DNA of 64,000 nucleotides from Microbacterium sp. Marseille-Q6648 (GCF_943181415.1 NZ_CALPBZ010000003.1:310001-374000); one strand, 5' to 3'. Positions 1 to 9,728 are shown, counted from the first letter of the stretch. Translations and numbers: made by a program. The notes: generated by a model not told the origin, from the sequence alone.

Positions 1-427
1 CTCCGGGGGTGATGATGCCGGGGCAGTTCGGACCGATGATGCGGGTCGCGTTGCCCTTGGACTGCGCGTAGGCCCAGGCCTCGGCGCTGTCGCCGACCGG
101 TACGCCTTCGGTGATGACGACGAGCAGCGGGATCTCGGCGTCGATGGCCTCGATCATCGCGGCCTTGGTGAAGGCTGCGGGCACGAACGCGATCGACACG
201 TCCGCCCCCGTCTTCTCCATCGCCTCGGCGACCGAGCCGAAGACGGGGAGTTCGACGCTGGCGCCGTCCTTGTCCTTGTGCAGCACCGTGGTGCCGGCCT
301 TGCGCGCGTTCACGCCGCCGACGACGTTGGTACCCGCCTTCAGCATGAGCGCGGTGTGCTTGGTGCCCTCGCCGCCGGTGATGCCCTGGACGATGACCTT
401 GGAGTCCTTGTTGAGGAAGATCGACAT
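1..427 (-). CDS. sucD: Succinyl-CoA ligase, alpha subunit (3'-truncated by window edge)
   Basis: Alpha subunit of succinyl-CoA synthetase, which interconverts succinyl-CoA and succinate in the TCA cycle with formation of a nucleoside triphosphate; cytoplasmic heteromer with SucC. The first 142 codons are visible, starting [21 protein letters not shown], with the CoA-binding Rossmann motif at residues 14-21 and the GPNCPGI motif near the cut. The active-site His region lies outside the window. It follows sucC by 22 bases on the same strand, the usual sucC-sucD operon order. The ATG is preceded by AAGGACTTCCAG, a plausible ribosome site. Confidence 0.97.
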   Translation of the reverse strand, partial: MSIFLNKDSKVIVQGITGGEGTKHTALMLKAGTNVVGGVNARKAGTTVLHKDKDGASVELPVFGSVAEAMEKTGADVSIAFVPAAFTKAAMIEAIDAEIPLLVVITEGVPVGDSAEAWAYAQSKGNATRIIGPNCPGIITPG

Positions 428-449
428 ATCTGGAAGTCCTTATCCGGGA

Positions 450-1613
450 TCAGGCGTTGGCGAGCTCGGCGGCCTTGTCGGCGCCTTCGTCCATGGTCGC
501 AGCGAGGGTGACAAGCGGGTGGCCGGCGTCTTCGAGGATCTTGCGGCCCTCTTCGACGCGGTTGCCGTCCAGACGCACCACGAGGGGCTTGGATGCCGTC
601 GAGCCGAGCTCGGCGAGCGCACCGACGATGCCCTTGGCGACGGCGTCGCACGCGGTGATGCCGCCGAAGACGTTGACGAACACCGACTTCACCTGCGGGT
701 CGCCGAGGATGACGTCCAGGCCCGCGGCCATGACCTCGGCCGAGGCGCCGCCGCCGATGTCGAGGAAGTTGGCGGGCTTGACGCCGCCGTGGTTCTCGCC
801 GGCGTAGGCGACCACGTCGAGGGTCGACATGACCAGGCCCGCGCCGTTGCCGATGATGCCGACCTGTCCGTCGAGCTTGACGTAGTTGAGGTCGTTCTCC
901 TTGGCCTTGGCCTCGAGCGGGTCGGCCGCGTCCTTGTCCTCGAGCAGCGTGTGCGAGGCGTGACGGAACTCGGCGTTCTCGTCGAGCGAGACCTTGCCGT
1001 CGAGGGCGATGATGTCGCCGTCCTCGGTCCGGACGAGGGGGTTGACCTCGACCAGGGTGGCGTCCTCGCCCTTGTACACGGCGAAGAGCTTGACGAAGAC
1101 GTCGGCGACCTTGGGCACGAGCTCGTCGGGGAAGTTCGCGGCGCGGGCGATCTCGAGCGCCTTGGCCTGGTCGATGCCGGTCAGCGGGTCGACCTCGATC
1201 CTCGCGAGGGCCTCGGGCTTCTCGACCGCGAGCTGCTCGATCTCCATGCCGCCCTCGACCGAGCACAGGCTCAGGTAGGAGCGGTTGGCGCGGTCCAGCA
1301 GCACGGAGAAGTAGTACTCCTCGGCGATGCGGGCGCCTGCGGCGACCATGACGCGCTTGACGACGTGGCCCTTGATGTCGAGGCCGAGGATGGCCTTGGC
1401 CGCCTCGTATGCCTCGTCGGGGTTCTTGGCGACCTTGACGCCGCCGGCCTTTCCTCGTCCGCCGGTCTTGACCTGGGCCTTGACGACGACGACGCCGCCG
1501 AGCTTCTCAGCGGCCGCCTTCACTTCTTCTGGGGTGTCCGCGACGATGCCGGCGAGCACCGGCACCTCGTACTTCTCGAACAGATCGCGTGCCTGGTACT
1601 CGTAGAGATCCAC
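450..1613 (-). CDS. sucC: Succinyl-CoA ligase [ADP-forming], beta subunit
   Basis: Beta (nucleotide-binding) subunit of succinyl-CoA synthetase, 387 residues, the usual family length. The N-terminal ATP-grasp fold begins [18 protein letters not shown] and carries [19 protein letters not shown] around residues 38-56. The C-terminal CoA-ligase-like half has the [10 protein letters not shown] signature. The reading frame stays open far upstream, but a GTG start at 1613 fits the family N-terminus and has GAAGGAC eight bases before it. First gene of the sucCD operon; no clear promoter seen in the short gap to the neighbouring oxidoreductase. Confidence 0.97.
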   Translation of the reverse strand: MDLYEYQARDLFEKYEVPVLAGIVADTPEEVKAAAEKLGGVVVVKAQVKTGGRGKAGGVKVAKNPDEAYEAAKAILGLDIKGHVVKRVMVAAGARIAEEYYFSVLLDRANRSYLSLCSVEGGMEIEQLAVEKPEALARIEVDPLTGIDQAKALEIARAANFPDELVPKVADVFVKLFAVYKGEDATLVEVNPLVRTEDGDIIALDGKVSLDENAEFRHASHTLLEDKDAADPLEAKAKENDLNYVKLDGQVGIIGNGAGLVMSTLDVVAYAGENHGGVKPANFLDIGGGASAEVMAAGLDVILGDPQVKSVFVNVFGGITACDAVAKGIVGALAELGSTASKPLVVRLDGNRVEEGRKILEDAGHPLVTLAATMDEGADKAAELANA

Positions 1614-1702
1614 GTGCAGTCCTTCGCTGTGGCGAATGGGCGGCGCCGACATCAGCGCCGGATTGTCTTGACGTCGAGATATTCGACCGGTCACCCAGCC
1701 TA

Positions 1703-3280
1703 CTACCGCCGCTCCTGCGCCCTCGACCGCGTGACGCCGGGGTCGCCCTCGACCGCGGGTGCGGACGAGTCGTCGAGGCGCGGCAGATCGTCGAGGGCGG
1801 GGCCTTCGATGCGTTCGCCGTCCGCGGTGAATCGCGACGCATGCAGCGGGCAGTCCCACGTGCACTCCGCGTCGTTCCACGACAGCACGCCGCCGAGGTG
1901 CGTGCACACGGCGCTCACCGCGCGTGTGACACCGTCCACGGTCGAAACCCCGACCGGCTGCCCACCACGGCTGGCCACGACCCCCTCGCCTTCGGCGGGC
2001 CGCGGGACCGGAACCGGCACGCGCTGGGCACCGAGCCACCCGGATGCCGCTTCCCACCCGACGCGGATGTTCTCGACACCGCCGCGACCGAGATCGGCCG
2101 GCACGGTCAGCCGGTGCGCGATCACCGACATCCACCGCGGGCGCTCCCTGCGGGGAACGCGGCGGATCTCGGCGCTCAGCCGCAGCGCGGCCGCCGGACC
2201 GTTCGACAGCCCCCACTTGCCGTAGCCGGTGGCGAAGCGCACCCGGCCGAGGCTGCGCGGCAGCGCGCCCACGAACGGGATGAGGTTGTGCGACTCGTAG
2301 TCCTGCGCACTCCAGTGGGCGACCGGTTCCGCACCGGGGAAGTGCTCCCGCGTCCACGCGACGATGTCGTCGACGCGCTCCTGCTCGGACTTGACGCGGC
2401 CCACGGGGTGGCCGTTCCCTCCGACGATCAGCTGGGCACGATCGCCCGGGCCGTCCTCGGGAGTCACCGAGCGGATCGAGCGCGTCGGACCGTCGACCGA
2501 CAGGTACAGGCCGTCGGGCACGTCGCCGTCGTAGGCGAAGGCGACGCAGTACGAGCGCAGTCCCCGGGTCTTGGCGAAGTACAGCCCGCGGTCGAGGATG
2601 GCCGCGCCGGTCGCGAGCACGATGTGGTCGGCGCGCATCGACCCGGCATCCGTCTCGATGCAGGGGGACGGCACGGCGTGCACGCGGGTGACGCGCGCGC
2701 CGGTGTGCAGGGTCCCTCCCGCGGCCAGGAACGCCCGCGCGAGCGCGTGCAGCAGTCGCTGCGGGTCGAGGGCCGCCTGGTCGTCGAGCGCGACGGCGGC
2801 GGCGAACGGGAACGGGAGGTCTGCGTCCGCCCCGGCCGGCACGCGGCGCACCGGCAGCCCGGCTTCGGCCGCCGCGGCCGTCTCGTCGTCGATGGTCGAG
2901 GCGCCGGCATCCGATTGCGCATAGCTGAACGCGGTGCGGGACGAGAGCGGCACGCCCGCTTCCGCCGCGAAGTCCCGGAGCCACTGCGCCCCGTCGCGAT
3001 TGGCCTCGACGTACGCCCGCGCGAGCGAGGCGGGGTGGTGCCGGCGGAGCGTGGAGAGCACGCTCCCCTGCAGCAGCGACAGCTTGCCGGTGTTCGCGCC
3101 ACTGGCGAGCGCCCCGATCCGCTCGGCCTCGACGACCGCGACGTCGTACCCCTCTCTCACGAGCATGAGGGCGGTGGTGAGCCCGGTCACGCCCGCCCCG
3201 ACGACGATCACGTCGTGCGTGGCTCCGGGAACGAGCGGGGTGTCGTCGGGGCCGTCGTCGGCCCGCCACAGGAGTTCCAT
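1703..3280 (-). CDS. FAD-dependent oxidoreductase with C-terminal Rieske [2Fe-2S] domain
   Basis: DAO-type flavoprotein fused to a Rieske domain, 525 residues from the ATG chosen. The FAD-binding motif [18 protein letters not shown] is at about residues 24-41. Near the C-terminus CTH (459-461) and CPLH (477-480) supply the two Cys-His pairs for a [2Fe-2S] cluster. The pairing resembles Bacillus YhfW-like proteins of unknown substrate. A GTG at 3316 would add 12 residues but has no ribosome site; the ATG at 3280 follows GGGTGGGTGG. Divergent from a TetR regulator, which may control it. Substrate unknown. Confidence 0.88.
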   Translation of the reverse strand: MELLWRADDGPDDTPLVPGATHDVIVVGAGVTGLTTALMLVREGYDVAVVEAERIGALASGANTGKLSLLQGSVLSTLRRHHPASLARAYVEANRDGAQWLRDFAAEAGVPLSSRTAFSYAQSDAGASTIDDETAAAAEAGLPVRRVPAGADADLPFPFAAAVALDDQAALDPQRLLHALARAFLAAGGTLHTGARVTRVHAVPSPCIETDAGSMRADHIVLATGAAILDRGLYFAKTRGLRSYCVAFAYDGDVPDGLYLSVDGPTRSIRSVTPEDGPGDRAQLIVGGNGHPVGRVKSEQERVDDIVAWTREHFPGAEPVAHWSAQDYESHNLIPFVGALPRSLGRVRFATGYGKWGLSNGPAAALRLSAEIRRVPRRERPRWMSVIAHRLTVPADLGRGGVENIRVGWEAASGWLGAQRVPVPVPRPAEGEGVVASRGGQPVGVSTVDGVTRAVSAVCTHLGGVLSWNDAECTWDCPLHASRFTADGERIEGPALDDLPRLDDSSAPAVEGDPGVTRSRAQERR

Positions 3281-3357
3281 CCACCCACCCAACGCCGTTT
3301 CCCCGTCGGACTCCACGGGGTTGACACCGCACCGGGCATGGTGCCACGCGGCACGCG

Positions 3358-3374
3358 CGTCGATAGGCTCGACG
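3358..3374. promoter_or_regulatory. Candidate TetR-type operator
   Basis: Inverted repeat CGTCGA-TAGGC-TCGACG with perfect 6-bp arms. It covers the -10 box of the tetR gene that starts at 3376, which is the expected position for an autorepressor site. A second short palindrome, GTGCC-ACGC-GGCAC, lies just upstream at 3341-3354. Binding by the adjacent regulator is inferred from position only. Confidence 0.4.
3364..3369 (+). promoter_or_regulatory. -10 box for tetR (leaderless)
   Basis: TAGGCT, 6 bases before the GTG start at 3376. No clear -35 element. Confidence 0.5.
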
Positions 3375-3375
3375 G

Positions 3376-4056
3376 GTGACAGACGAGGCCGCGCCCCCCG
3401 CCGCGAGAACCGCGGTCGTCGGAGCCGCCCTCGAGCTGTTCGCGCAGCAGGGCTTCGACCAGACCTCCGTCGAGCAGATCGCGCGGGCGGCGGGAGTGTC
3501 GCGGTCGACCTTCTTCCGCCAGTTCGGCGGCAAGGACGACGTCGTCTTCGCCGATCACGAGCTGCTGCTCGACGAGCTGCGGGGCTTCCTCGCCGAGGCC
3601 CACGAGAACCCGTGGGCGGCGGTGTGCGAGGCCTCCATCCGGGTCTTCACGCACTTCGCCGCCGACCCCGAGCTCGCCCGGCGCCGCTACGAGGTCGTCC
3701 GGCAGGTGCCGGCGCTCCGCGAGCGCGAGATCGTGACCGTGTTCCGGTACGAGCGCCTCTTCGACGAGTACCTCCGGCGCGCGCTGCCCGGCATCGACCC
3801 GATCGACGCCGTCGGGTTCGCCGCCCTCGTCACCGCCGTGCACAACCACGTGCTCCGCCAGCTGCTGCGCGGCCCGAAGCGGGTGCCGGTCTCGTCGCTG
3901 CGACACGCCCTCGACGACGCGATGCGCCGCTTCGGCGTCCTCGATGCCGCGGACGCCCGCGACGACGACGTCGTGGTCGCCGTCTTCCCCAAGCGGATGC
4001 CGCACGCCGAGGTCGCCCGACGCCTTCAGGATCAGCTTCGCGACCCAGACGCCTGA
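3376..4056 (+). CDS. TetR/AcrR family transcriptional regulator
   Basis: DNA-binding repressor of 226 residues. The N-terminal helix-turn-helix spans about residues 10-55 ([34 protein letters not shown]), followed by the all-helical ligand-binding half. Start is a GTG six bases after a TAGGCT -10 box and without a Shine-Dalgarno. It lies between a divergent FAD/Rieske oxidoreductase and a downstream acyl-CoA dehydrogenase, so either could be its target; the palindrome over its own promoter suggests autoregulation. Ligand unknown. Confidence 0.92.
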   Translation: MTDEAAPPAARTAVVGAALELFAQQGFDQTSVEQIARAAGVSRSTFFRQFGGKDDVVFADHELLLDELRGFLAEAHENPWAAVCEASIRVFTHFAADPELARRRYEVVRQVPALREREIVTVFRYERLFDEYLRRALPGIDPIDAVGFAALVTAVHNHVLRQLLRGPKRVPVSSLRHALDDAMRRFGVLDAADARDDDVVVAVFPKRMPHAEVARRLQDQLRDPDA

Positions 4057-4091
4057 GACGCAGTTCCAGCTTCTCTGAGATCCGGTTCCGT

Positions 4092-4097
4092 TACACT
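4092..4097 (+). promoter_or_regulatory. -10 box for acyl-CoA dehydrogenase (leaderless)
   Basis: TACACT, 6 bases before the ATG at 4104, so this gene probably has its own transcript separate from tetR. Confidence 0.5.
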
Positions 4098-4103
4098 CGC
4101 CAC

Positions 4104-5339
4104 ATGAGCGAGTTCCTGCCCGTGCCCGGCCAGCAGACGGAGTCCTACGACGTCTCGCGCGCCCTCGACACCGACTACTACGCCGTGTTCTCCGATCTGA
4201 GTCCCGCCGAGCGCGAGGCATGGCAGCGGGCGCGGACGTTCGTGGACGAGATCCTCCCCGACATCGACGGGTATTGGGACCGCGGCGAGTACAACCTCGG
4301 CTTCGCGCGCCGCATGGGAGAGCTCGACCTCTTCACCGACGGCATCGACCACGCGGGCCTGACCCGCCTGTCCCCCCTGGCGGCGGGCCTGGTCAACATG
4401 GAGGTCTCGCGCGGCGACGGCTCGATGGGCACGATCCTGGCCGTGCAGGGCGGCCTCGCGCTGCGGACGCTGGCGCTGTTCGGCAGCGACGCGCAGAAGA
4501 GCGCCCACCTCCAGCCGCTGGCACGAGGCGAGGTGCTGGGCTCGTTCGCCCTGACCGAGCCCGATCACGGCTCGGACTCGGTCTCGCTCGAGACGCGAGC
4601 GCGGCGCGAGCCCGACGGCTCGTACGTGATCGACGGGGCGAAGAAGTGGATCGGCAACGGCGCCTCCGGCGGCATCACCTTCGTGTGGGCGCGGGTCGCC
4701 GCACCCGGTGATGACGACGACGGCGCGGTGCGCTGCTTCCTCGTCCCGCAGGACGCCGCCGGCTACCGCGGCGAGCCGATCCTCGCCAAGGCCTCGCTGC
4801 GGGCGATCCACCAGGCCCACATCACCCTCTCCGGTGTGCACGTGCCCGCCGACGCGCTCCTGCCCGGTGCCCGCTCGTTCAAGGACGCCTCCACCGTCCT
4901 GTACTCCACGCGGTCGGGCGTGGCCTGGTCGGCGCTCGGGCACGCCACCGCCTGCTACGAGGCGGCACTTCAGTACGCCCAGCAGCGCCAGCAGTTCGGC
5001 AAGCCCCTGGCGAGGTTCCAGATGGTGCAGGAGCGCCTGGCCCAGATGCTCGAGGAGCTGACGGCGATGCAGCTGTACTGCCGTCATCTCGCCGACCTCG
5101 AGGCCTCGGGCGGTCTGCGCCCCACGCAGGCGTCGCTGGCGAAGTACCACAACACCCGTGCGGCGCGTCGGATCGCGGCGACCGCACGCGACCTCCTCGG
5201 CGGCAACGGCATCCTGCTGCAGTATCGCGTGATGCAGCACATGGCCGACATCGAGGCCATCCACACGTACGAGGGCACCGAGAGCGTGCAGGCGCTGCTC
5301 ATCGGCCGTGACATCACCGGGATGAGCGCGTTCGCCTGA
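4104..5339 (+). CDS. Acyl-CoA dehydrogenase (glutaryl-CoA dehydrogenase-like)
   Basis: FAD flavoenzyme of 411 residues that oxidises an acyl-CoA to the enoyl-CoA. It carries the FAD-contact stretch GSFALTEPDHGSDS (about residues 150-163) and KKWIGNG (about 180-186). Near the C-terminus TYEGTESVQALLIGRDITG contains the catalytic-base region used by glutaryl-CoA-type members. No Shine-Dalgarno; the ATG sits six bases after a TACACT box. The long open frame upstream is a GC artefact. Exact acyl substrate cannot be told from sequence alone. Confidence 0.93.
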   Translation: MSEFLPVPGQQTESYDVSRALDTDYYAVFSDLSPAEREAWQRARTFVDEILPDIDGYWDRGEYNLGFARRMGELDLFTDGIDHAGLTRLSPLAAGLVNMEVSRGDGSMGTILAVQGGLALRTLALFGSDAQKSAHLQPLARGEVLGSFALTEPDHGSDSVSLETRARREPDGSYVIDGAKKWIGNGASGGITFVWARVAAPGDDDDGAVRCFLVPQDAAGYRGEPILAKASLRAIHQAHITLSGVHVPADALLPGARSFKDASTVLYSTRSGVAWSALGHATACYEAALQYAQQRQQFGKPLARFQMVQERLAQMLEELTAMQLYCRHLADLEASGGLRPTQASLAKYHNTRAARRIAATARDLLGGNGILLQYRVMQHMADIEAIHTYEGTESVQALLIGRDITGMSAFA

Positions 5340-5422
5340 TCCCCCGACCCGCCGCCGGCGGGCGACGGCGTAGTGGTTCCCTCGCGCACGCGCAAGGCTT
5401 CTGCGCCGGATCGCCGGACGGC

Positions 5423-5428
5423 TACTGT
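5423..5428 (+). promoter_or_regulatory. -10 box for AI-2E-type permease (leaderless)
   Basis: TACTGT, 7 bases before the ATG at 5436. It supports that start over an upstream GTG at 5373. Confidence 0.4.
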
Positions 5429-5435
5429 CGCTGTC

Positions 5436-6584
5436 ATGGGATTGTTCCGACGCACCACCGACCGCGCTGGCGCGGCCGCTCCGATCGCCGCCGCGATTCC
5501 CCCCGTCAGACTGTGGAGCGACGGGTTCGGCAAGCTCGCCACCCGCGCCCTGCAGGTGCTCATCGTGGTCGCCCTCGCGACGCTGATGATCTTCGGCATC
5601 CGTCAGCTCACGCTCGTGACCATTCCGCTGGTCATCGCGCTCATCCTCGCGTGCGCCTTCCACCCCGTGATGGCGTTCATGCGGCGCAGGGGGGTGCCGT
5701 CCGCCCTGGCGACGGTGATCACGCTGCTGTCGATCGTGCTGCTGCTCACCGGCATCGGCTGGCTCATCGTGTGGGCGGTGCGCGACCAGTGGGACGAGCT
5801 GTACGCGCAGGCCGAGACGGGCCTGCAGTCGGTCGTCGAGTGGGCGCAGAACCTCCCCTTCGCGCCGACCCAGCAGCAGCTCGACGAGTGGCTGCAGGCG
5901 GTGACCGACTTCCTCACCAGCGCGCAGTTCGGCTCGGGCGCCCTGGCCGGCGTGAACGCCGTGTTCAACTTCGTGACCGGGTTCATCCTCATGGTCACGA
6001 TCCTGTTCTTCTTCCTGAAGGACGGCCCCCGTATGTGGGAGTTCCTGCTGCGACCGTTCCGCGGTGAGGACTACGACCGCGCCCACCGGATCGGCTACAA
6101 GACGGTCTCGGTGCTCGGGTCGTACGTCCGCGGGACGGCCACCGTGGCCGCGGTCGACGCGATCGGCATCCTGATCGGCCTGCTGATCCTGCAGGTGCCG
6201 CTGGCGATCCCCCTGGCGGTGCTGGTCTTCCTCCTGGCCTTCATCCCGATCGTCGGAGCGACGCTCGCCGGCATCCTGGCCGCGCTCGTGGCCCTCGTCG
6301 CCAACGGCTGGGTCAACGCGCTCATCGTCGTCGGCGTCGTCGTGCTGGTCAACCAGCTCGAGGGCAACTTCCTGCAGCCCGTGCTGATGGGCCGCTCGAT
6401 GAAGCTCCACGCGTTCGTGATCCTCGTCGCCTTGACCGTCGGCGCCGTACTCGGCGGCATCGTCGGGGCGGTCCTGGCCGTCCCGATCGCCGCGGCCGCG
6501 TGGGGCGTCGTGCAGGTGTGGGACGGGCCGAAGACTCCCGCGCGCTGGGCGCGACCGAAGCAGGCCGAGCTCGAGAAGGAGTAG
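5436..6584 (+). CDS. AI-2E family transporter (TqsA/PerM-like membrane protein)
   Basis: Polytopic membrane protein of 382 residues. Two hydrophobic segments near residues 28-60 are followed by an amphipathic soluble stretch, then a cluster of long hydrophobic helices from about residue 170. The conserved region around LVFLLAFIPIVGATLAGILAAL and the NQLEGNFLQPVLMG motif are typical of the family. Members include autoinducer-2 exporters and Na+/H+ antiporters, so the transported species is open. Only two bases separate it from ligC, suggesting cotranscription. Confidence 0.9.
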   Translation: MGLFRRTTDRAGAAAPIAAAIPPVRLWSDGFGKLATRALQVLIVVALATLMIFGIRQLTLVTIPLVIALILACAFHPVMAFMRRRGVPSALATVITLLSIVLLLTGIGWLIVWAVRDQWDELYAQAETGLQSVVEWAQNLPFAPTQQQLDEWLQAVTDFLTSAQFGSGALAGVNAVFNFVTGFILMVTILFFFLKDGPRMWEFLLRPFRGEDYDRAHRIGYKTVSVLGSYVRGTATVAAVDAIGILIGLLILQVPLAIPLAVLVFLLAFIPIVGATLAGILAALVALVANGWVNALIVVGVVVLVNQLEGNFLQPVLMGRSMKLHAFVILVALTVGAVLGGIVGAVLAVPIAAAAWGVVQVWDGPKTPARWARPKQAELEKE

Positions 6585-6586
6585 CC

Positions 6587-7633
6587 GTGCCGTACGAGAT
6601 CCCCGCGCCGATGCTGGCGAAGTCGGTTCCCGAGGTGCCCGAGCAGGATGCCGCGACCGGCGGCTTCAGCTACGAGCCCAAATGGGACGGCTTCCGCGGA
6701 CTGGTGTCGTGGGACGGCGAGACGGTCGAGATCGGCTCGCGAGGCGCCAAGCCCCTCACGCGGTACTTCCCCGAGTTGGTCGAGGCGTTCTCACGGCTCC
6801 TGCCCGAACCCTGCCTGCTGGACGGCGAGGTCGTCGTTCCCCGCGGCGAGCCGGGGTCGCAGCGGCTGGACTGGGACTCGCTCACGCAGCGCATCCATCC
6901 GGCCGCCTCCCGCGTGACGATGCTGTCCGAGACCACCCCGGCGATGTTCATCGCCTTCGACCTCCTCGCCCGCGGCGACCGCGATCTGCAGAGCGAGCCG
7001 TTCGAAGAGCGCCGGGCGCAGCTGGTCGAGCTGGTCGCCGGGCTGCCGCATCCGATCCATGTCACCCGCACGACGAGGGATGCCGCGATCGCGCGCCGCT
7101 GGCTGAACGAGTTCGAGGGGGCCGGGCTCGACGGCGTCATCGCCAAGCCGCTCGCGCAGCCCTACGCCCCCAACAAGCGCACGATGTTCAAGATCAAGCA
7201 CGCGCGCACCGCCGATGTCGTGGCGATCGGGTACCGCATCCACAAGTCCGGTCGCGGCGTCGGCTCGCTGCTGGTCGGCCTCTACGACGACGGCGGGACG
7301 CTGCGGAACGTGGGTGCGGTGTCGGCGTGGAGCGACAAGCGGCGTCTGGAACTCGTGGACGAGCTGGCTCCGCTCGTCGAGACCGACGAATCGGGGGCGG
7401 CGCTGACGGGCGAGGGCGAGAAGTCGCGATTCTCTGCGGCCGACCGCGACTCGTCGTTCGTCAGGCTGCGACCCGAGCGGGTGCTCGAGGTGCGCTACGA
7501 CCAGCTCGAGAAGAACCGGTTCCGCCACACGGTCCAGTTCGCCCGCTGGCGTCCCGACCGCGATCCCGCATCGTGCCGGTTCGATCAGCTCGAGGCGGTG
7601 TCGGCGTACGACGTCGGTGCGGTGCTCGAGTAG
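6587..7633 (+). CDS. ligC: ATP-dependent DNA ligase, LigC-type
   Basis: Stand-alone ATP-dependent DNA ligase of 348 residues that seals nicks through a lysyl-AMP intermediate. Visible ligase motifs in order: KWDGFRG (motif I, nucleophile Lys near residue 30), DGEVVV (motif III, near 80), DGVIAKP (motif IV, near 183) and FKIKHAR (motif V, near 202), followed by an OB-fold C-terminus. It lacks the polymerase and nuclease domains of full LigD. A GTG start two bases after the transporter stop indicates coupling. Tail-to-tail with a LigD-type polymerase gene (2-bp gap), so ligase and polymerase of an end-joining-like pathway sit side by side as separate proteins. Confidence 0.93.
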   Translation: MPYEIPAPMLAKSVPEVPEQDAATGGFSYEPKWDGFRGLVSWDGETVEIGSRGAKPLTRYFPELVEAFSRLLPEPCLLDGEVVVPRGEPGSQRLDWDSLTQRIHPAASRVTMLSETTPAMFIAFDLLARGDRDLQSEPFEERRAQLVELVAGLPHPIHVTRTTRDAAIARRWLNEFEGAGLDGVIAKPLAQPYAPNKRTMFKIKHARTADVVAIGYRIHKSGRGVGSLLVGLYDDGGTLRNVGAVSAWSDKRRLELVDELAPLVETDESGAALTGEGEKSRFSAADRDSSFVRLRPERVLEVRYDQLEKNRFRHTVQFARWRPDRDPASCRFDQLEAVSAYDVGAVLE

Positions 7634-7635
7634 CG

Positions 7636-8658
7636 CTAGTCCGGCTTCTTCGCGCGGCTCGGCTGGACGCGCGGGGGCTCGCCGGGCATCTTGGGGAACT
7701 CCGGCGGGAACGCCAGCTCTCCCAGACCGGCATCGAGATCGCGCTGCCACCACTCCAGCAGCGTGTCGATCCGTCCCGGCTCGGCGAGCACGTCTGCCCA
7801 CGGGTCGCCGACATCGGCGAGCCGCTGCGGGACGGTGCGGACGGTGAAGTCCGCCGGGTCGATGTGGGCGAGCTCGTCCCACGTGATCGGCGTCGACACC
7901 GTCGCCGCAGGAAGCGCCCGGGGCGAGTACGCGCCGGCCATCGTGCGGTCGCGGTTGGCCTGGTTGAAGTCGATGAAGACGCGTTCGCCTCGCTCCTCCT
8001 TCCACCAGTTCATGGTGACCTTGTCGGGCAGGCGACGTTCCAGCTCGCGACCGGCGGCGATGACCGCGTGCCGCACGTCGAGGAACTCGTGGGTGGGCTC
8101 GATGGCGCAGAACACGTGGATGCCCCGGTTGCCGCTCGTCTTGAGGAAGGCGGTGAGTCCCGCTTCGGCCAGCACCTCTCGCAGCGCGGGAGCGACAGCG
8201 GCGGCATCCGAGAAACCCGTCCCGGGCTGCGGATCGAGGTCGATGCGCAGCTCCACCGGGTTGTCGGTGTTCGCCGTGAGCGAGGCCCATGGGTGGAAGA
8301 CGACGGTGTTCATCTGCGCCGCCCACACCACCGTGGCAGTTTCGGTGAGCACGATCTGCGGGTGCCGCCGGCCGCTGTTGTAACGGACGGTGACCGTCTC
8401 GAGATAGGCAGGAGCCCCCCTGGGCGGGTTCTTGGAGTAGAACCGCTCACCGTCCACGCCCTCGGGGAACCGCTCGAGCGAGACCGGCCGATCGCCGTTG
8501 GCCGCGAGGAACGGTCCGGAAACCGCGATCAGGTATTCGGCGAGCTCGCGCTTGGTGATGCCGAGTTCGGGCCACAGCACGCGGTTCGGACTCGACAGTC
8601 CGACCTCGCGGTCGCCGTCGGGTCCGGGGACGGTGAGGGTGATCCGCTCGGAGGCCAT
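7636..8658 (-). CDS. LigD-type DNA polymerase/primase (AEP superfamily), copy 1
   Basis: Stand-alone homologue of the polymerase domain of LigD (archaeo-eukaryotic primase superfamily), 340 residues. Such enzymes add NTPs or dNTPs during gap filling at DNA ends or in excision repair. The metal-binding RIDLDPQPG motif is near residues 138-146; KTSGNRGIHVF and NWWKEERGERVFIDFNQANRDRT follow, as expected. No ligase or nuclease domain is fused, and no ku gene is in the window. A TACCTT box six bases before the ATG suggests a leaderless transcript. A second, longer copy lies at 28541-29764. Confidence 0.92.
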   Translation of the reverse strand: MASERITLTVPGPDGDREVGLSSPNRVLWPELGITKRELAEYLIAVSGPFLAANGDRPVSLERFPEGVDGERFYSKNPPRGAPAYLETVTVRYNSGRRHPQIVLTETATVVWAAQMNTVVFHPWASLTANTDNPVELRIDLDPQPGTGFSDAAAVAPALREVLAEAGLTAFLKTSGNRGIHVFCAIEPTHEFLDVRHAVIAAGRELERRLPDKVTMNWWKEERGERVFIDFNQANRDRTMAGAYSPRALPAATVSTPITWDELAHIDPADFTVRTVPQRLADVGDPWADVLAEPGRIDTLLEWWQRDLDAGLGELAFPPEFPKMPGEPPRVQPSRAKKPD

Positions 8659-8664
8659 GATGCC

Positions 8665-8670
8665 AAGGTA
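8665..8670 (-). promoter_or_regulatory. -10 box for LigD-type polymerase copy 1 (leaderless)
   Basis: TACCTT on the minus strand, 6 bases before the ATG at 8658. Confidence 0.45.
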
Positions 8671-8681
8671 GCGGTGCGACG

Positions 8682-9722
8682 TCAGTCGGCGAGGGCGAGA
8701 ACGGGTGCGAGATCGTCCCGCGTCAGACGGAGGAACGGTCCGCGCGGATCGACGATGACACCCGTGAGGTTCGCGTCGCCGCGCAGTGAACGGGCGAGCT
8801 GGTCGCCCGTGATGGGCGCGGCCTGGTCGCCGCGACCCCCGGCGACGACCTCGAGCGGGTGCGAGTACACCTCCAGGTAGCGGGAGCCGTCGCTCGAGCG
8901 GGACTCGGCGACGCCCACCGGGCCGTCCTCCTCGGCGCGGTTGACAGCGACCCAGAGCTTGGCGTGCGTGAGAGCCTGGGCCACGCGCGCCGCGGTGTCA
9001 GGGCCGCGTTCGCCGGCGAGGAGCGATTTGAGGGTGAGCTCCTCGTCGAAGTTCTCGACCATCTTCTCCAGCAGCGCCTTCGGCAGCACGGCGCGCGCCG
9101 GTGCGGAGGCGTGGTCGATGACCAGACCGTCGTAGTCGCCGCTGAGCACGTGGCGGATCACCGCGACGACGGGCTGACCCATGGCCGAGGTGGCGGTGTC
9201 GCCGTCGGCGCGGACGCTCGCCTGCAGCGCGGCGCCGCTGCTGTAGGCGAGGGCGAACTTCTTCTCGCCGAGGGTGGCCATGGCCAGCGGCAGGTTCTTG
9301 CCTTCGGCGATGAGAGCGCGCGCGTCTCCCTTGACCCGGAGGAAGAGGTGCCCCTGCAGCAGCTGACGCGCGACATTCATCAGATCCACGCCGTCGGGCT
9401 GTTCGGGCAGTGTCGCGAGAGTGGCCGCGACGAGCGTGTTGTCGCGCAGGCCCGGAAGCGTCTCGGTGGGCACCGGGGCGACCTCGGGGGCCTGCGACCG
9501 GGGCTTCGGAGGGCGCTTCGCCGCGGCAGCAGGCGCCGCGGGAGCGGGCTGCCCGAAGGTCGACAGCGAGATCCCGACGTGCGGCACCGGTTCGACCGGG
9601 GTCTCCCCCGCCGCCGCGCCTTCAGCCGCCCGCATGTCGTCGCCCGGCTCCGTCGCGGGGACGTCGGGAGTCTGCTCGGCTGCTCGATCGTTCGAACGCT
9701 TGCCTCGTGAGAAGATCGCCAT
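8682..9722 (-). CDS. SseB-like protein
   Basis: Protein of 346 residues. A low-complexity N-terminal 85 residues rich in Pro, Ala and Glu is followed by two SseB-type globular units, roughly residues 95-215 and 225-346. The first includes GHLFLRVKGDARALIAEGKNLPLAMATLGEKKFALAYSSG in outline; the second ends with GVIVDPRGPFLRLTRDDL. SseB family proteins have ill-defined roles; in this lineage they are usually soluble single genes. No signal peptide. The ATG follows a TAGGCT box by six bases. Confidence 0.75.
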   Translation of the reverse strand: MAIFSRGKRSNDRAAEQTPDVPATEPGDDMRAAEGAAAGETPVEPVPHVGISLSTFGQPAPAAPAAAAKRPPKPRSQAPEVAPVPTETLPGLRDNTLVAATLATLPEQPDGVDLMNVARQLLQGHLFLRVKGDARALIAEGKNLPLAMATLGEKKFALAYSSGAALQASVRADGDTATSAMGQPVVAVIRHVLSGDYDGLVIDHASAPARAVLPKALLEKMVENFDEELTLKSLLAGERGPDTAARVAQALTHAKLWVAVNRAEEDGPVGVAESRSSDGSRYLEVYSHPLEVVAGGRGDQAAPITGDQLARSLRGDANLTGVIVDPRGPFLRLTRDDLAPVLALAD

Positions 9723-9728
9723 CGTTCG

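Noticed and set aside
3281-3316. Upstream GTG start for the FAD/Rieske protein.
   Set aside because: It adds 12 residues without similarity to the FAD-fold start and has no ribosome site; the ATG at 3280 does better.
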